From Arthrobacter sp. Leaf137 (GTDB lineage Bacteria > Actinomycetota > Actinomycetes > Actinomycetales > Micrococcaceae): DNA of 64,000 nt. Numbering within the stretch: position 1 is the stretch's first letter; each line of letters opens with the position of its first letter. Below are positions 51,862 through 61,132 of this stretch, in pieces. The stretch lies in contig NZ_LMOI01000020.1 in assembly GCF_001423525.1 (NCBI RefSeq), positions 960 through 64,959 of the forward strand, given 5' to 3'. The notes beneath the pieces are model-generated. The model did no database searches and had not been told where the DNA came from. It saw only the letters and a list, made by a program, of their open reading frames with translations. Position numbers and translations under genes: made by a program.

Positions 51862-53907
51862 CTAGCTGGACCCTTCGGGGTGCCGGATGACCCGCACGGT
51901 TCCGGCCGGAATGGAGGCGACGCCGTCCACCCTTTCACCGGAAACCATGTCCAGTCCCGAGACTGCGAATGACGCGTCAGCCTCGGTGTGGTTGATCAGG
52001 AACGTGAAGCGGTCTACACCGTTGCTGCGCACGGACACCTCCAGGCCGGACGGGTGCCCGTCTCCTGCGGACAGCCCGGCGTGGGCCAGCGCCTCCGTCA
52101 GGATGGCGGCCAGGCCGCCGTCGTCCAGGTCCGTGGAGACGTACCAGGCCGTGCCACGGCCGAAGGCGTTGCGGGTAATGGCCGGTCCCGGCGCGGCCGG
52201 ACCGTCCTGGTAGCGGGCCACGACGTCCGCGGTGGTGGGGTGGATTTCCTCGGACCAGATGGTGCCGGTCCCCCGTCCGGCGCTGAGCTGGACTGCCTGG
52301 TGTTCGCGCAGGGGCAGGAATTCGTGGATTTCCAGCCCCAGCAGGTCACGCAGCGGACCGGGCGAAGCTCCCGCGGGAACGGTGTCCGTGGCGTCCACGA
52401 TGCCCGAGAAGTAGGACACCATCAAATGCCCGCCGCCCTGGACATAGTTGCGCAGGTTGGCCGCCGCAAGTTCGCCCACGAGGTACAGGGCCGGGGCGAG
52501 CACCAGGTCGTAGCCGGATAGATCCGATTCCGGGTGGGCGAAGTCCACGGCAACGCCACGGTTCCACAGCACCGAGTAGTAGGCCTCGATCCGCTCGCGG
52601 TGGGTCAGTTCGTTGCTGGGCCGCCACTCCAGGTCCTGGGCCCAGAAGGATTCGACGTCCCACAGGATGGCCACTTTGGCGGTGACAGTGGAGCCCTTCA
52701 CGGCCCTAAGTTTCTTCAGGTCGTCGCCCAGGTCCAGGACTTCCCGCCAGATCCGGGTGCCCGTACCGGCATGCGGAAGCATGGCCGAGTGGAACTTTTC
52801 CGCCCCGAAACGGGAGGCGCGGAACTGGAAGAACATCACGGCATCGGCACCGCGGGCCACGTGGGCCACGCTGTTGCGGGCGAGCTCCCCCGGACGCTTG
52901 GCGATGTTGCGGCCCTGCCAGTTCACCGCGCTGGTGGAGTGCTCCATCAGCATCCACGGCTTGTTTCCGGCCAGTGAGCGGGTCAGGTCCGCATCCATGG
53001 ACAGGAGAATGTGGTTGTCCGTCCGCTGCGCCACGAGGTAGTGGTCATTGGCCACGATGTCCACCTCCCGGCTCCAGGCCCAATAGTCCGGGGACAGGCA
53101 GTTGGTGGCCATGAAGTTGGTGGTCACCGGGATGTTGGGGGCGTAGCGGCGGATGACGTCGCGTTCTGCGATGAAGCACTCCAACATGGCGTTGGAGGTG
53201 AACCGGGCGAAGTCCAGCCGCTGGCCCTGGTTGCTGACGCTCGCGGAGATCCGCGGGGCATCGATCTCGTCCCAGGCGTTGTATTTCTGGCCCCAGAAGA
53301 GGGTGCCCCAGGCCGCGTTAAGCGCGTCGAGGCTGCCGTAGCGGGCCTGCAGCCAGGTCCGGAACGCCGCCACGGAGGCGTCATCGTAGGACTCGCTGAC
53401 GGGAGCGCCGTACTCGTTGTGGACATGCCAGAGGACGACGCCGGGGTGGGAACCATAGCGCCGCGCCAGCTGTTCGGTGATGTTTACCGCAGCCCGGCGG
53501 TAGTCCGGCGAGCTGGGCGCGGCCATTCCGCGGGAGCCGTGGCCAAGAGTGAGCCCGTCCCGGGTCACGGGATGGGCCTGGGGGTACTTCTTCCAGAACC
53601 AGGCCGGCGGGGCGGCGGTGGGGGTGCCCAGGTCGATGCTGATACCGGCATCGGTGAGCAGGCCGACAAGGTGGTCCAGCCACTCGAAGTCGTACTCCCC
53701 TTCCCGCGGTTCCAGCAGGACCCAGGAGAAGATCCCAACGCTGACCAGGTTGATGCCGGCTTCGCGCATCAGGGCGATGTCCTCCACCCACACCTCGCGG
53801 GGCCACTGCTCCGGGTTGTAGTCCCCGCCGTAGCAAAGGCCCGCCGGGCGCTGGACCCACGGCGCCGGCGCGAGTCCAGGTGCTGGTGCCTGCAGGACGT
53901 CTGTCAT
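51862..53907 (-). CDS. ganA: Beta-galactosidase, GH42
   Basis: 681 residues. The GH42 barrel opens with GLCYGGDYNPEQWP and holds the acid/base Glu165 (WHVHNEYG) and the nucleophile Glu322 (WMLMEHSTSAVNW). A trimerisation domain (about 400-600) and a small C-terminal beta domain follow. There is no signal peptide, so it works on imported galacto-oligosaccharides. The ATG has AAGGAG nine bases upstream. First gene of the leftward galactan operon, it diverges from the ABC importer across the control region at 53944-54027. Confidence 0.94.
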   Translation of the reverse strand: MTDVLQAPAPGLAPAPWVQRPAGLCYGGDYNPEQWPREVWVEDIALMREAGINLVSVGIFSWVLLEPREGEYDFEWLDHLVGLLTDAGISIDLGTPTAAPPAWFWKKYPQAHPVTRDGLTLGHGSRGMAAPSSPDYRRAAVNITEQLARRYGSHPGVVLWHVHNEYGAPVSESYDDASVAAFRTWLQARYGSLDALNAAWGTLFWGQKYNAWDEIDAPRISASVSNQGQRLDFARFTSNAMLECFIAERDVIRRYAPNIPVTTNFMATNCLSPDYWAWSREVDIVANDHYLVAQRTDNHILLSMDADLTRSLAGNKPWMLMEHSTSAVNWQGRNIAKRPGELARNSVAHVARGADAVMFFQFRASRFGAEKFHSAMLPHAGTGTRIWREVLDLGDDLKKLRAVKGSTVTAKVAILWDVESFWAQDLEWRPSNELTHRERIEAYYSVLWNRGVAVDFAHPESDLSGYDLVLAPALYLVGELAAANLRNYVQGGGHLMVSYFSGIVDATDTVPAGASPGPLRDLLGLEIHEFLPLREHQAVQLSAGRGTGTIWSEEIHPTTADVVARYQDGPAAPGPAITRNAFGRGTAWYVSTDLDDGGLAAILTEALAHAGLSAGDGHPSGLEVSVRSNGVDRFTFLINHTEADASFAVSGLDMVSGERVDGVASIPAGTVRVIRHPEGSS

Positions 53908-53943
53908 CGGGTGATCTCCTTAGAACTGTGTGCGCTCCCAGTA

Positions 53944-54027
53944 GTATCACAGCTCCTCACTGAAGTGATACAGGCAATATCTTGTTGACATAGATCACAA
54001 CTGTGTGAATTACTGGAACCGCTCACA
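53944..54027. promoter_or_regulatory. Divergent control region of the galactan locus
   Basis: GTATCAC (53944-53950) and GTGATAC (53965-53971) form an inverted repeat with a 14-base spacer on the GH42 side. A rightward promoter reads TTGACA (53985-53990), 18 bases, ATTACT (54009-54014). Overlapping its start region is TGGAACCGCTCACA (54014-54027), a LacI-type operator with a central CG and ten of fourteen matches to a symmetric TGTGAGCGCTCACA. Confidence 0.6.
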
Positions 54028-54132
54028 GGGCTTGGTTGACGCAGTGTGTCCGCCTCCGCCGCAGCACAACGGATCCCGCGCCGGGATCCCACCAGCTTTT
54101 ACACAGCCAGCTTTTTCGACAAGGAGGACGGA

Positions 54133-55455
54133 ATGCGCAGCTCATTTCGTGCAAGCGCAGCGGCAATGATGGCCGCAGCGGCCCTGCTCACCGCAGGATG
54201 TTCCACAGGTTCCGGCACCAGCTCCGTGGAACAGAACACGGATCCCAACCAGAAGGTGGAATTGACCTACTGGGCTTGGGCCCCGAACCTGGACAAGGTG
54301 GTGGATCTCTGGAACGAGAAGAACCCCAACATCCACGTCACGGTCAACAAGCAGGACGGCGGCGATCCCGCCATCACCAAACTGCTGACGGCCGTCAACG
54401 CCGGTTCCGGCGCGCCGGACCTGATCCAGGCTGAGTATCAGAAGATCCCCACCCTGGTGGCAGCAGATGCGCTGGCAGACCTCTCCGGAACCGACGCCAA
54501 GGACACCAAGGACGCATTCCCTGAGGCCGTCTGGGATTCCGTCACCCTTGGTGGTGACGCCCTCTATGCCGTTCCGCAGGACACCGGTCCCATGGCGTTC
54601 TACTACCGTGCGGACATCTTCGAACGCCTTGGCCTCGCCATCCCTACAACCTGGGAAGAATACGCCGCGGCGGCCAAGAAGGTGCACGACGCTGACCCAG
54701 AGGCTTACCTGGGCACGTTCTCCTCCAACGACGCCGGCTGGTTCACGGGCATGGCCCAGCAGGCCGGGGCGTCATGGTGGGCCATCGACGGTGACGCGTG
54801 GAGCGTCAAGATTGCCGAGGATCCCACAGAGAAGGTGGCCGGCTACTGGGGAGGACTGGTGGAGCAGGGCATCATCGACAACAAGCCCATGTACACCCCC
54901 GAATGGAACGCCGCATTGAACAACGGCAAGCAGGTGGGCTGGCTCAGCGCCGCCTGGGCCCCCGGCGTGCTCTCCGGCAATGCCGGCGCAACGGCCGGCA
55001 AGTGGAAAGTGGCCCCCATGCCGCAGTGGGATTCCGCCAAGCCCGCCACCGGCAACTGGGGCGGCTCCTCCACCGCTGTGACGTCCCAGTCCAAGAACGT
55101 CGCGGCGGCTTCCAGGTTCGCTTCGTGGCTGAATACCGATCCCGAGGCCGTCAAGGCCCTGGTGGACGTGGCCGGCATCTACCCTGCGGACACCGAAGGT
55201 GCCAAGACGGCCCTGACCAAGGCGCCGGAGTTCTTCAGCAACCAGCCCGACTTCTACGATGTGGTGGGCAAAGCTGCGCAGAGCGTCACCTCGTTCAGCT
55301 ACGGCCCCAACGTCAACGTTGCCTACAACGCGTACAACGACCAGTTCGCCAAGGCTGCCCAGGCCAAAACCAAGAGTGCGTTCCTGGACGCCGTGGCCGG
55401 CATGCAGCAGGTCACCGTTGACGACCTGAAGAAGACCGGCTTCACAGTCAAGTAG
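54133..55455 (+). CDS. ABC galacto-oligosaccharide-binding lipoprotein
   Basis: 440 residues, solute-binding family 1. The signal peptide ends at a lipobox (LLTAGC, Cys23), so it is anchored outside. It opens with VELTYWAWAPNLDKVVDLW and ends with the usual C-terminal helical lobe. The position opposite GH53 and GH42 suggests beta-1,4-galacto-oligosaccharides as ligands. The ATG at 54133 follows AAGGAGG by five bases; an upstream in-frame start at 54046 would spoil the lipoprotein signal. An intercistronic hairpin follows at 55465-55492. Confidence 0.9.
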   Translation: MRSSFRASAAAMMAAAALLTAGCSTGSGTSSVEQNTDPNQKVELTYWAWAPNLDKVVDLWNEKNPNIHVTVNKQDGGDPAITKLLTAVNAGSGAPDLIQAEYQKIPTLVAADALADLSGTDAKDTKDAFPEAVWDSVTLGGDALYAVPQDTGPMAFYYRADIFERLGLAIPTTWEEYAAAAKKVHDADPEAYLGTFSSNDAGWFTGMAQQAGASWWAIDGDAWSVKIAEDPTEKVAGYWGGLVEQGIIDNKPMYTPEWNAALNNGKQVGWLSAAWAPGVLSGNAGATAGKWKVAPMPQWDSAKPATGNWGGSSTAVTSQSKNVAAASRFASWLNTDPEAVKALVDVAGIYPADTEGAKTALTKAPEFFSNQPDFYDVVGKAAQSVTSFSYGPNVNVAYNAYNDQFAKAAQAKTKSAFLDAVAGMQQVTVDDLKKTGFTVK

Positions 55456-55464
55456 TCCCGCCTG

Positions 55465-55492
55465 CCGGGAGGGTGCCGCGGCGCCCTCCCGG
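55465..55492. repeat. Hairpin between binding-protein and permease genes
   Basis: CCGGGAGGG (55465-55473) pairs with CCCTCCCGG (55484-55492), with an inner GCC-GC-GGC stem. It starts nine bases after the binding-protein stop. Such hairpins commonly protect the upstream message, so that binding protein outnumbers permease. Confidence 0.6.
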
Positions 55493-55527
55493 TTCGTTCC
55501 CCACCACCCCACCCAAGGAAGTGCACC

Positions 55528-56508
55528 ATGGCAGCGACAGCGACCGCGCCAACCAAGGCGGAAAAGACCGCATCCGCCGGGCCCGGGACTCCCCGGAAGG
55601 CCCGGAACTTCAGGCAGCGGGCCATGACTCCGTACGCGATGCTGACCCCTGGCATTGTCCTGTTCCTGGTGTTTATGGCGGCACCGATCGCCTACACCCT
55701 GGTGTTGAGCTTCCAGCAGAAGAAGGTCAGCGGGCTGGGGCTTGGCAAGGGCGCACAGAGCACCGTCTTTGCCGGGTTCGACAACTACATCCGCTCCCTG
55801 ACCGACCCCGAGTTCACCGCCAGCGTCCTCCGTGTCCTCACGTACGGCGCCATCCTGATCCCGCTGATGCTCGGCTTCGCGCTGCTCTTCGCACTCCTCC
55901 TGGACTCGCGGCGTACCCGTGCCGGCAACTTCTCCCGCACCGCCATCTTCCTGCCCTACGCCGTGCCGGCCGTGATCAGCTCGCTCCTGTGGGGCTTCCT
56001 GTACCTGCCCGGGGTCAGCCCCTTCCACTTCGTGGCGGACAGGCTGGGTATAGCCTTGCCGTCGCTGCTGAACCCGGACCTGATCACCTTTGCCATCGCC
56101 AACATCGCCCTGTGGGGCGGCGTGGGCTTCAACATGATCGTCATGTACACCTCGCTCAAGGCCGTGCCCCAGGAAATCTATGAGGCTGCCAAACTGGATG
56201 GTGCCTCGGAGATCCAGACCGCACTGCGCATCAAGATCCCCATCATTGCCCCGTCGGTGGTGATGACGGCGCTGTTCTCCATGATCGCCACCCTGCAGGT
56301 CTTCGCCGAACCCACCACGCTCCGCCCGCTGGCGAACAGCCTCTCCACGAGCTGGTCACCGCTGATGCTCGTCTACCGGGACGCCTTCACCCGCAATGAC
56401 ATCTACTCTGCGGCTGCAACCAGCATCATCATCGCCCTCGCCACCTTCGCCATTTCGTTCCTCTTCCTGCGCATTGTGCAGAAGCGGGCCTTCGGACAGG
56501 AGAACTGA
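55528..56508 (+). CDS. ABC sugar transporter permease, MalF/UgpA-like
   Basis: 326 residues with six membrane helices after a Thr/Ala/Lys-rich N-terminus of about 35 residues. The ATPase-contact loop is IYEAAKLDGASEIQTALRIKIPII. It imports galacto-oligosaccharides with the next permease and the binding protein upstream. CCAAGGAAG lies just before the ATG. Confidence 0.92.
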   Translation: MAATATAPTKAEKTASAGPGTPRKARNFRQRAMTPYAMLTPGIVLFLVFMAAPIAYTLVLSFQQKKVSGLGLGKGAQSTVFAGFDNYIRSLTDPEFTASVLRVLTYGAILIPLMLGFALLFALLLDSRRTRAGNFSRTAIFLPYAVPAVISSLLWGFLYLPGVSPFHFVADRLGIALPSLLNPDLITFAIANIALWGGVGFNMIVMYTSLKAVPQEIYEAAKLDGASEIQTALRIKIPIIAPSVVMTALFSMIATLQVFAEPTTLRPLANSLSTSWSPLMLVYRDAFTRNDIYSAAATSIIIALATFAISFLFLRIVQKRAFGQEN

Positions 56509-56510
56509 CC

Positions 56511-57362
56511 GTGTCCACTCCCACTGAGATCCGCGAGAAGCCGAGCTTCCTTTCCACCGGCATACTGATCCTCGGCGCGCTGTACTGCCTGTTCCCGGTC
56601 ATCTGGGTGGTGGCCGCGGCGAGCAAGAGCAGCGACGAGCTCTTCTCCACCTTCACTTTTGCGCCCAGCGTCCACCTGTGGAACAACATCGTGGAGCTGA
56701 CCGCCTACCGCGACGGTGTGTTCTGGCGGTGGATGCTCAACACCGCCCTCTACGCCGGCGTGGGAGCCCTCCTCTCCACCTGGGTGTCAGCCCTCTCCGG
56801 ATACGTCCTGGCCAAATACGACTTTCCCGGCAAGAACGGCGTGTTCAAGGTCCTCCTCATGGGCGTGCTGGTGCCGGGCGTCATCCTGGCGATCCCGCAG
56901 TACCTCATGCTGGCGCAGCTGGGACTGACCAACACCTACTGGTCCGTTCTCCTGCCGCAGATCATCAGCCCCTACGGGATCTACCTGGCCCGCATCTACG
57001 CCGCTGCGTCGGTTCCCGGGGATGTGATCGAGGCTGCCCGGACGGAGGGTGCCAAGGACATGTACATCTTCAACCGCATCGCGTTGCCCATGATGCTTCC
57101 CGGCCTGGTGACCATCTTCCTGTTCCAGTTCGTGGCCATCTGGAACAACTTCATGCTGCCGTACATCATGCTGGGTGATGACACGCTGTTCCCGTTGACG
57201 GTGGGCCTGAACGGACTCCTCAACCAAGGCGCCACCGCCCCGGCGCTGTACACGCTGGTGCTGGCCGGAGCCCTGCTGTCCATCGTTCCGCTGGTCATCA
57301 TGTTCCTGTTCCTGCAGCGCTACTGGCGCGTTGACCTCGCCGCCGGCGCCGTAAAGGCCTAG
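56511..57362 (+). CDS. ABC sugar transporter permease, MalG/UgpE-like
   Basis: 283 residues with six membrane helices and the EAA loop DVIEAARTEGAKDMYIFNRIALPM. The GTG at 56511 is two bases after the previous stop, with ACAGGAG upstream. It completes the channel. As with the pectin importer, no ATP-binding gene is present in the cluster. Confidence 0.92.
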   Translation: MSTPTEIREKPSFLSTGILILGALYCLFPVIWVVAAASKSSDELFSTFTFAPSVHLWNNIVELTAYRDGVFWRWMLNTALYAGVGALLSTWVSALSGYVLAKYDFPGKNGVFKVLLMGVLVPGVILAIPQYLMLAQLGLTNTYWSVLLPQIISPYGIYLARIYAAASVPGDVIEAARTEGAKDMYIFNRIALPMMLPGLVTIFLFQFVAIWNNFMLPYIMLGDDTLFPLTVGLNGLLNQGATAPALYTLVLAGALLSIVPLVIMFLFLQRYWRVDLAAGAVKA

Positions 57363-57381
57363 GGCTGGATAGGCTCGGATC

Positions 57382-58398
57382 ATGATGCAACCGCAAGGCC
57401 GGCCCCGGCCCAAGATTGACGATGTGGCCAGGGAGGCAGGCGTCTCGCGAGGGACAGTTTCGCGCGTGCTCAATGGCGGCCACTGGGTCAGCCCGCCCGC
57501 GTTGGCCGCCGTCAACGCCGCCATCAAAAAGACCGGCTACCGCGTCAATCCGCATGCCCGGAACCTTGCCACGAACAAAGCCAACTCGGTGGCGTTCCTG
57601 TTGACCGAAACGCACGACCGCCTGTTCGCCGACCCCAACTTCGCCGTCCTGATGCGGGGCGCCGCCGATGCCCTGGCCGTGCACGACATTCCCCTGGTGC
57701 TGATCATGGCCGGCACGGAAGACGAGCAGCGCCGGGCCACCGATTTCCTCACCGCCGGCCATGTGGACGGAGTCCTCCTGGTCTCCTCGCATGGCAGCAG
57801 GAAAGGCGTCATCGCCGACATCATCGCCGCGGGCGTGCCTGCCATCGCCTGCGGCGTTCCCCTGGGCTTCGAAAAGAAGATGGGCTACGTGGCAGCCGAT
57901 GACTACCAAGGCGCCTTGGAGTTGCTTGAGTTCCTGGACAACGGCGGCCGGAAGCGGATCGCCACCATCACCGGCCCGCAGGACACGTCCGGCGGCATCC
58001 GGCGGCTGGAAGCGTACCGGGCACATCAGGGCGAGGCCTTGGACGAGGCACTGGTGGCGCCGGGTGACTACAGCCGCGAAAGCGGGGCCAGGGCCATGCG
58101 TGAGCTCCTCGCCCGGGTCCCCGACGTGGATGCCGTCTTCGCCGCCAACGACCTTATGGCCCTCGGCGCGCTGGAGGTATTGCACGACGCCGGCCGGCGG
58201 GTTCCCGAGGACGTTGCAGTAGTCGGGTTCGACGACATTTCGGCCGCGTCCGCCGCCACGCCGGCCCTGACCACGGTGCGGCAGCCATTCGATCGGATCA
58301 GCGAGGAAATGGTGCGGTTGCTGCTGGACGTCATCGCCGGGAAGAACCATGCTGCCATCACCATTCCCACTGAACTGGTGGTACGGGAGTCGGCCTGA
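57382..58398 (+). CDS. LacI-family regulator of galactan use
   Basis: 338 residues. The helix-turn-helix is PKIDDVAREAGVSRGTVSRVLNGG (from about 10), with the hinge region NPHARNLATNKANSVAFLL and a sugar-binding core (GALELLEFLDNGGRKRIATITG, FAANDLMALGALEV, VPEDVAVVGFDDI). The start is one of two adjacent ATGs at 57382 and 57385. It follows the permease by 19 bases and is the last gene of the importer operon. It is expected to act at the operator near 54014-54027 and perhaps at the RG-lyase promoter at 58489-58503. Confidence 0.9.
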   Translation: MMQPQGRPRPKIDDVAREAGVSRGTVSRVLNGGHWVSPPALAAVNAAIKKTGYRVNPHARNLATNKANSVAFLLTETHDRLFADPNFAVLMRGAADALAVHDIPLVLIMAGTEDEQRRATDFLTAGHVDGVLLVSSHGSRKGVIADIIAAGVPAIACGVPLGFEKKMGYVAADDYQGALELLEFLDNGGRKRIATITGPQDTSGGIRRLEAYRAHQGEALDEALVAPGDYSRESGARAMRELLARVPDVDAVFAANDLMALGALEVLHDAGRRVPEDVAVVGFDDISAASAATPALTTVRQPFDRISEEMVRLLLDVIAGKNHAAITIPTELVVRESA

Positions 58399-58455
58399 AG
58401 GGCCAGCATTTCTACAACGTTCTAAATACCCCGTGGCGGGTTCAGAAGACAAGGC

Positions 58456-58504
58456 TTGTTTTGCCTCACCCCGCAGTCTAGATTGCTGGGGAAGCGTTTT
58501 CCCA
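58456..58504 (+). promoter_or_regulatory. Promoter and LacI-type operator of the RG lyase gene
   Basis: TTGTTT (58456-58461), 17 bases, TAGATT (58479-58484) form a promoter. Over the expected start site lies GGGAA-GCGTT-TTCCC (58489-58503), an inverted repeat with a CG in the middle typical of LacI operators. The adjacent LacI gene product is the obvious candidate. Confidence 0.65.
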
Positions 58505-58528
58505 ACTCGAAATTGAAAGGATTCACTG

Positions 58529-61084
58529 ATGAATCCCTCCAAGGCTCCCGCACGCCTCCTGTCGGTCGCCACCCTCGGCCTGGCACTCACCGTGGGCTGC
58601 CTCGCAGCCCCTGCTGCCGCCGTCGGGCCTTCCCCCTCCAAGCCCGGCAATCCGGGAATCCAGCTCGACTACCTGGACCGCGGCCTGGTGGCCGCGGGAA
58701 CGTCCGAAGGTGTGTTCCTCAGCTGGCGCCTGCTCGGCAACGAGGCCACCGGATCTTCAGCAACCGGCCTCACCGGCACGGACTTCAACGTGTACCGGGA
58801 CGGGCAGAAGCTGGCGACGGTCACGGACAGCACCAACTATCAGGACCCCGCCGGGACCGCCGCGTCGAAGTACCAGGTGCGGGCCGTCGTCGGCGGCGTC
58901 GAACTGGACGAAAGCGCCACTGCCACCTCCTGGGGCGGCAACTTCAAGGACATTCCGCTGAAGAAGCCGGCCGACGGCACCACGCCCACCGGCCAGGCCT
59001 ACACCTACTCGGCCAACGACACCTCCGTGGGCGATGTGGACGGCGACGGCCAGTACGAGTTCATCGTCAAGTGGGACCCGAACAACTCAAAAGACGTCTC
59101 CCAGGTGGGCTACACCGGCAACACCTACGTAGACACCTACAAAGCCGACGGCACGCTGCTGCACCGGATCGACCTGGGCGTCAACATCCGCTCCGGGGCC
59201 CACTACACCCAGATGCTGGTCAATGATTTCGACGGCGACGGCCGGGCCGAGCTGATGATGAAGACCGCGCCGGGCACCAAGACCACCAACTACAACGCGG
59301 ACGGCAGCGTGGCCGCGGAATCGTTCATCACCATGCTCCGGTCCGATATCAATGCCGGGTACTCGAACAGCGACGACTACCGGATGAGCGCGGCGGACTA
59401 CTACCAGCACATGGTGAAGACCTTCCAGGGCTGGACGGAGCACCCCGAGGTGAAGGCCGGAAACTGGCCGGCCACCCTCGAAGAAGCCTTCGGCATCGCG
59501 CCGAAGTACAAGTACCCGCTGTCCCAAGCCGATGCCGAGGCGCTGACCGACTACTTCATGGACGTCTACGCCCCCTCGCGCAGCAGCCGGAACAACCTCC
59601 GCGCGTTCGAAGGATTCATCGTGTCCGGCCCCGAATACCTGACCGTCTTCGAAGGCGCCACGGGCAAGGAACTCAAGACCGTCGCCTACCAGCCGGGCCG
59701 GACCGACGACGGCATGATGTGGGGCGACTACGCCATGGCCCGCATCGAACCGGGCAACCGCGTGGACCGGTTCCTCGCCGGCGTCGCCTACCTGGACGGC
59801 AAGAAGCCCGCCGCCGTGTTCGCCCGCGGCTACTACACCCGCACCACCCTGGCCACCTACACCTGGGACGGCGCCAACCTCTCCCCCGTATGGAACGTGG
59901 ACTCGGGCTGGACTCCCATGACCAACCCGTTCAACGACTCCCCGCACGGCCGGGACGGAACGGACCCGACCTACGGCAAGCTCACCACCCAGGGCTTCCA
60001 CTCCCTGAGCGCCGCCGACGTTGACGGCGACGGCAAGCAGGAGATCGTCTACGGTTCGGCAACGCTCGACGACGACGGCTCGCTTCTGTACAGCTCGTTC
60101 GACACCCTGCCGGCCGGCAGCGCCGCGCCGGGTGAGGAGGCACGCCTGGGCCACGGCGATGCCATGCACGTGGCGGACATCGATCCCAACCGCCCCGGCA
60201 AGGAGATCTTCACCGTCCACGAGGGCGGCACATACGCGCCGTACGGTTACGCCATGCGCGACGCCGCGACGGGTGAGGTGCTGTTCGGCGCCTACTCGGG
60301 CAAGGACACGGGACGCGGCATGATCGGCGACGTGGATCCTTCCGTCCCCGGCCTGGAGAACTGGGCGATCGGCATGCAGTCCGCCGACGGCCGCAAGCTT
60401 TCCAGCACAAGCCCCGGTACCAACATGAGCATCAGGTGGGCCGCGGACATGACGACGCAGATCGTCAACGGCTCCGGCGACCAGACCCCCACCATCGACG
60501 ACTGGACGCGGGGCCGCCTGCTGACCGCGGACGGCACGCGCACCAACAACGGCACCAAGGGCACCCCCAGCCTGGTGGCGGACATCCTGGGCGACTGGCG
60601 CGAAGAAATGGTGGTCCGCACCGCCGACAGCTCCGCATTGCGGATCTACCTGAGCACCGAGGTGACGGACCACAAGCTCTACACCCTCATGCACGATCCC
60701 CAGTACCGTGCTGAGGTGGCCCGGCAGAACACCACATACAACCAGCCGTCCTACACCGACTTCTACCTTGCCTCGGACATGCAGTTCGGCGATGTCCCGC
60801 TGCGCGCCGCGTGGCTTCCGGGCAGCGTGAAGGCACTGCAGAATGCGGTGGAGGATTTGGTGGAATCGGGTGAGATCGCGGGCCCGGTGGCCAGCCAGCT
60901 CACCGCAGCAGCCCAGCAGGCACAGAAGGCCGTGGAGGACCGGGACGCCGCGAAGGCAGCTCAGGCCATCCAGCGCTTCGTGAAATTCCTGGGCCAGCAG
61001 AAAAACCCGGACAAGGTATCCGATACGGCCAGGGCGGTGCTGAACCACAACGCAGGCAACGTCCTCCGCGCATTCGAGAAATAG
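58529..61084 (+). CDS. Secreted rhamnogalacturonan lyase, PL11, with C-terminal helical domain
   Basis: 851 residues. A signal peptide (about 1-31, cleaved near AAPAAA) precedes a fibronectin-like N-terminal domain and the eight-bladed PL11 propeller (about 110-765). Calcium-type loops DVDGDGQ, DFDGDGR and DVDGDGK recur along the chain. The propeller includes WDPNNSKDVSQ and the conserved LGDWREEMVVRT near its end. A helical C-terminal module (about 770-851; QLTAAAQQAQKAVEDRDAAKAAQAI) resembles FIMAH-type modules. It cleaves the rhamnogalacturonan I backbone outside the cell. GAAAGGA lies before the ATG. Confidence 0.92.
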   Translation: MNPSKAPARLLSVATLGLALTVGCLAAPAAAVGPSPSKPGNPGIQLDYLDRGLVAAGTSEGVFLSWRLLGNEATGSSATGLTGTDFNVYRDGQKLATVTDSTNYQDPAGTAASKYQVRAVVGGVELDESATATSWGGNFKDIPLKKPADGTTPTGQAYTYSANDTSVGDVDGDGQYEFIVKWDPNNSKDVSQVGYTGNTYVDTYKADGTLLHRIDLGVNIRSGAHYTQMLVNDFDGDGRAELMMKTAPGTKTTNYNADGSVAAESFITMLRSDINAGYSNSDDYRMSAADYYQHMVKTFQGWTEHPEVKAGNWPATLEEAFGIAPKYKYPLSQADAEALTDYFMDVYAPSRSSRNNLRAFEGFIVSGPEYLTVFEGATGKELKTVAYQPGRTDDGMMWGDYAMARIEPGNRVDRFLAGVAYLDGKKPAAVFARGYYTRTTLATYTWDGANLSPVWNVDSGWTPMTNPFNDSPHGRDGTDPTYGKLTTQGFHSLSAADVDGDGKQEIVYGSATLDDDGSLLYSSFDTLPAGSAAPGEEARLGHGDAMHVADIDPNRPGKEIFTVHEGGTYAPYGYAMRDAATGEVLFGAYSGKDTGRGMIGDVDPSVPGLENWAIGMQSADGRKLSSTSPGTNMSIRWAADMTTQIVNGSGDQTPTIDDWTRGRLLTADGTRTNNGTKGTPSLVADILGDWREEMVVRTADSSALRIYLSTEVTDHKLYTLMHDPQYRAEVARQNTTYNQPSYTDFYLASDMQFGDVPLRAAWLPGSVKALQNAVEDLVESGEIAGPVASQLTAAAQQAQKAVEDRDAAKAAQAIQRFVKFLGQQKNPDKVSDTARAVLNHNAGNVLRAFEK

Positions 61085-61132
61085 GGCTTCGCCGCATGAA
61101 GCCCATCACGGAAAGGACGGCAGACTGTTGAT

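Noticed and set aside
59087..61048. 653-codon minus-strand frame opposite the RG lyase
   Set aside because: Shadow of a well-supported PL11 gene; Val/His/Gly-rich with no domain.
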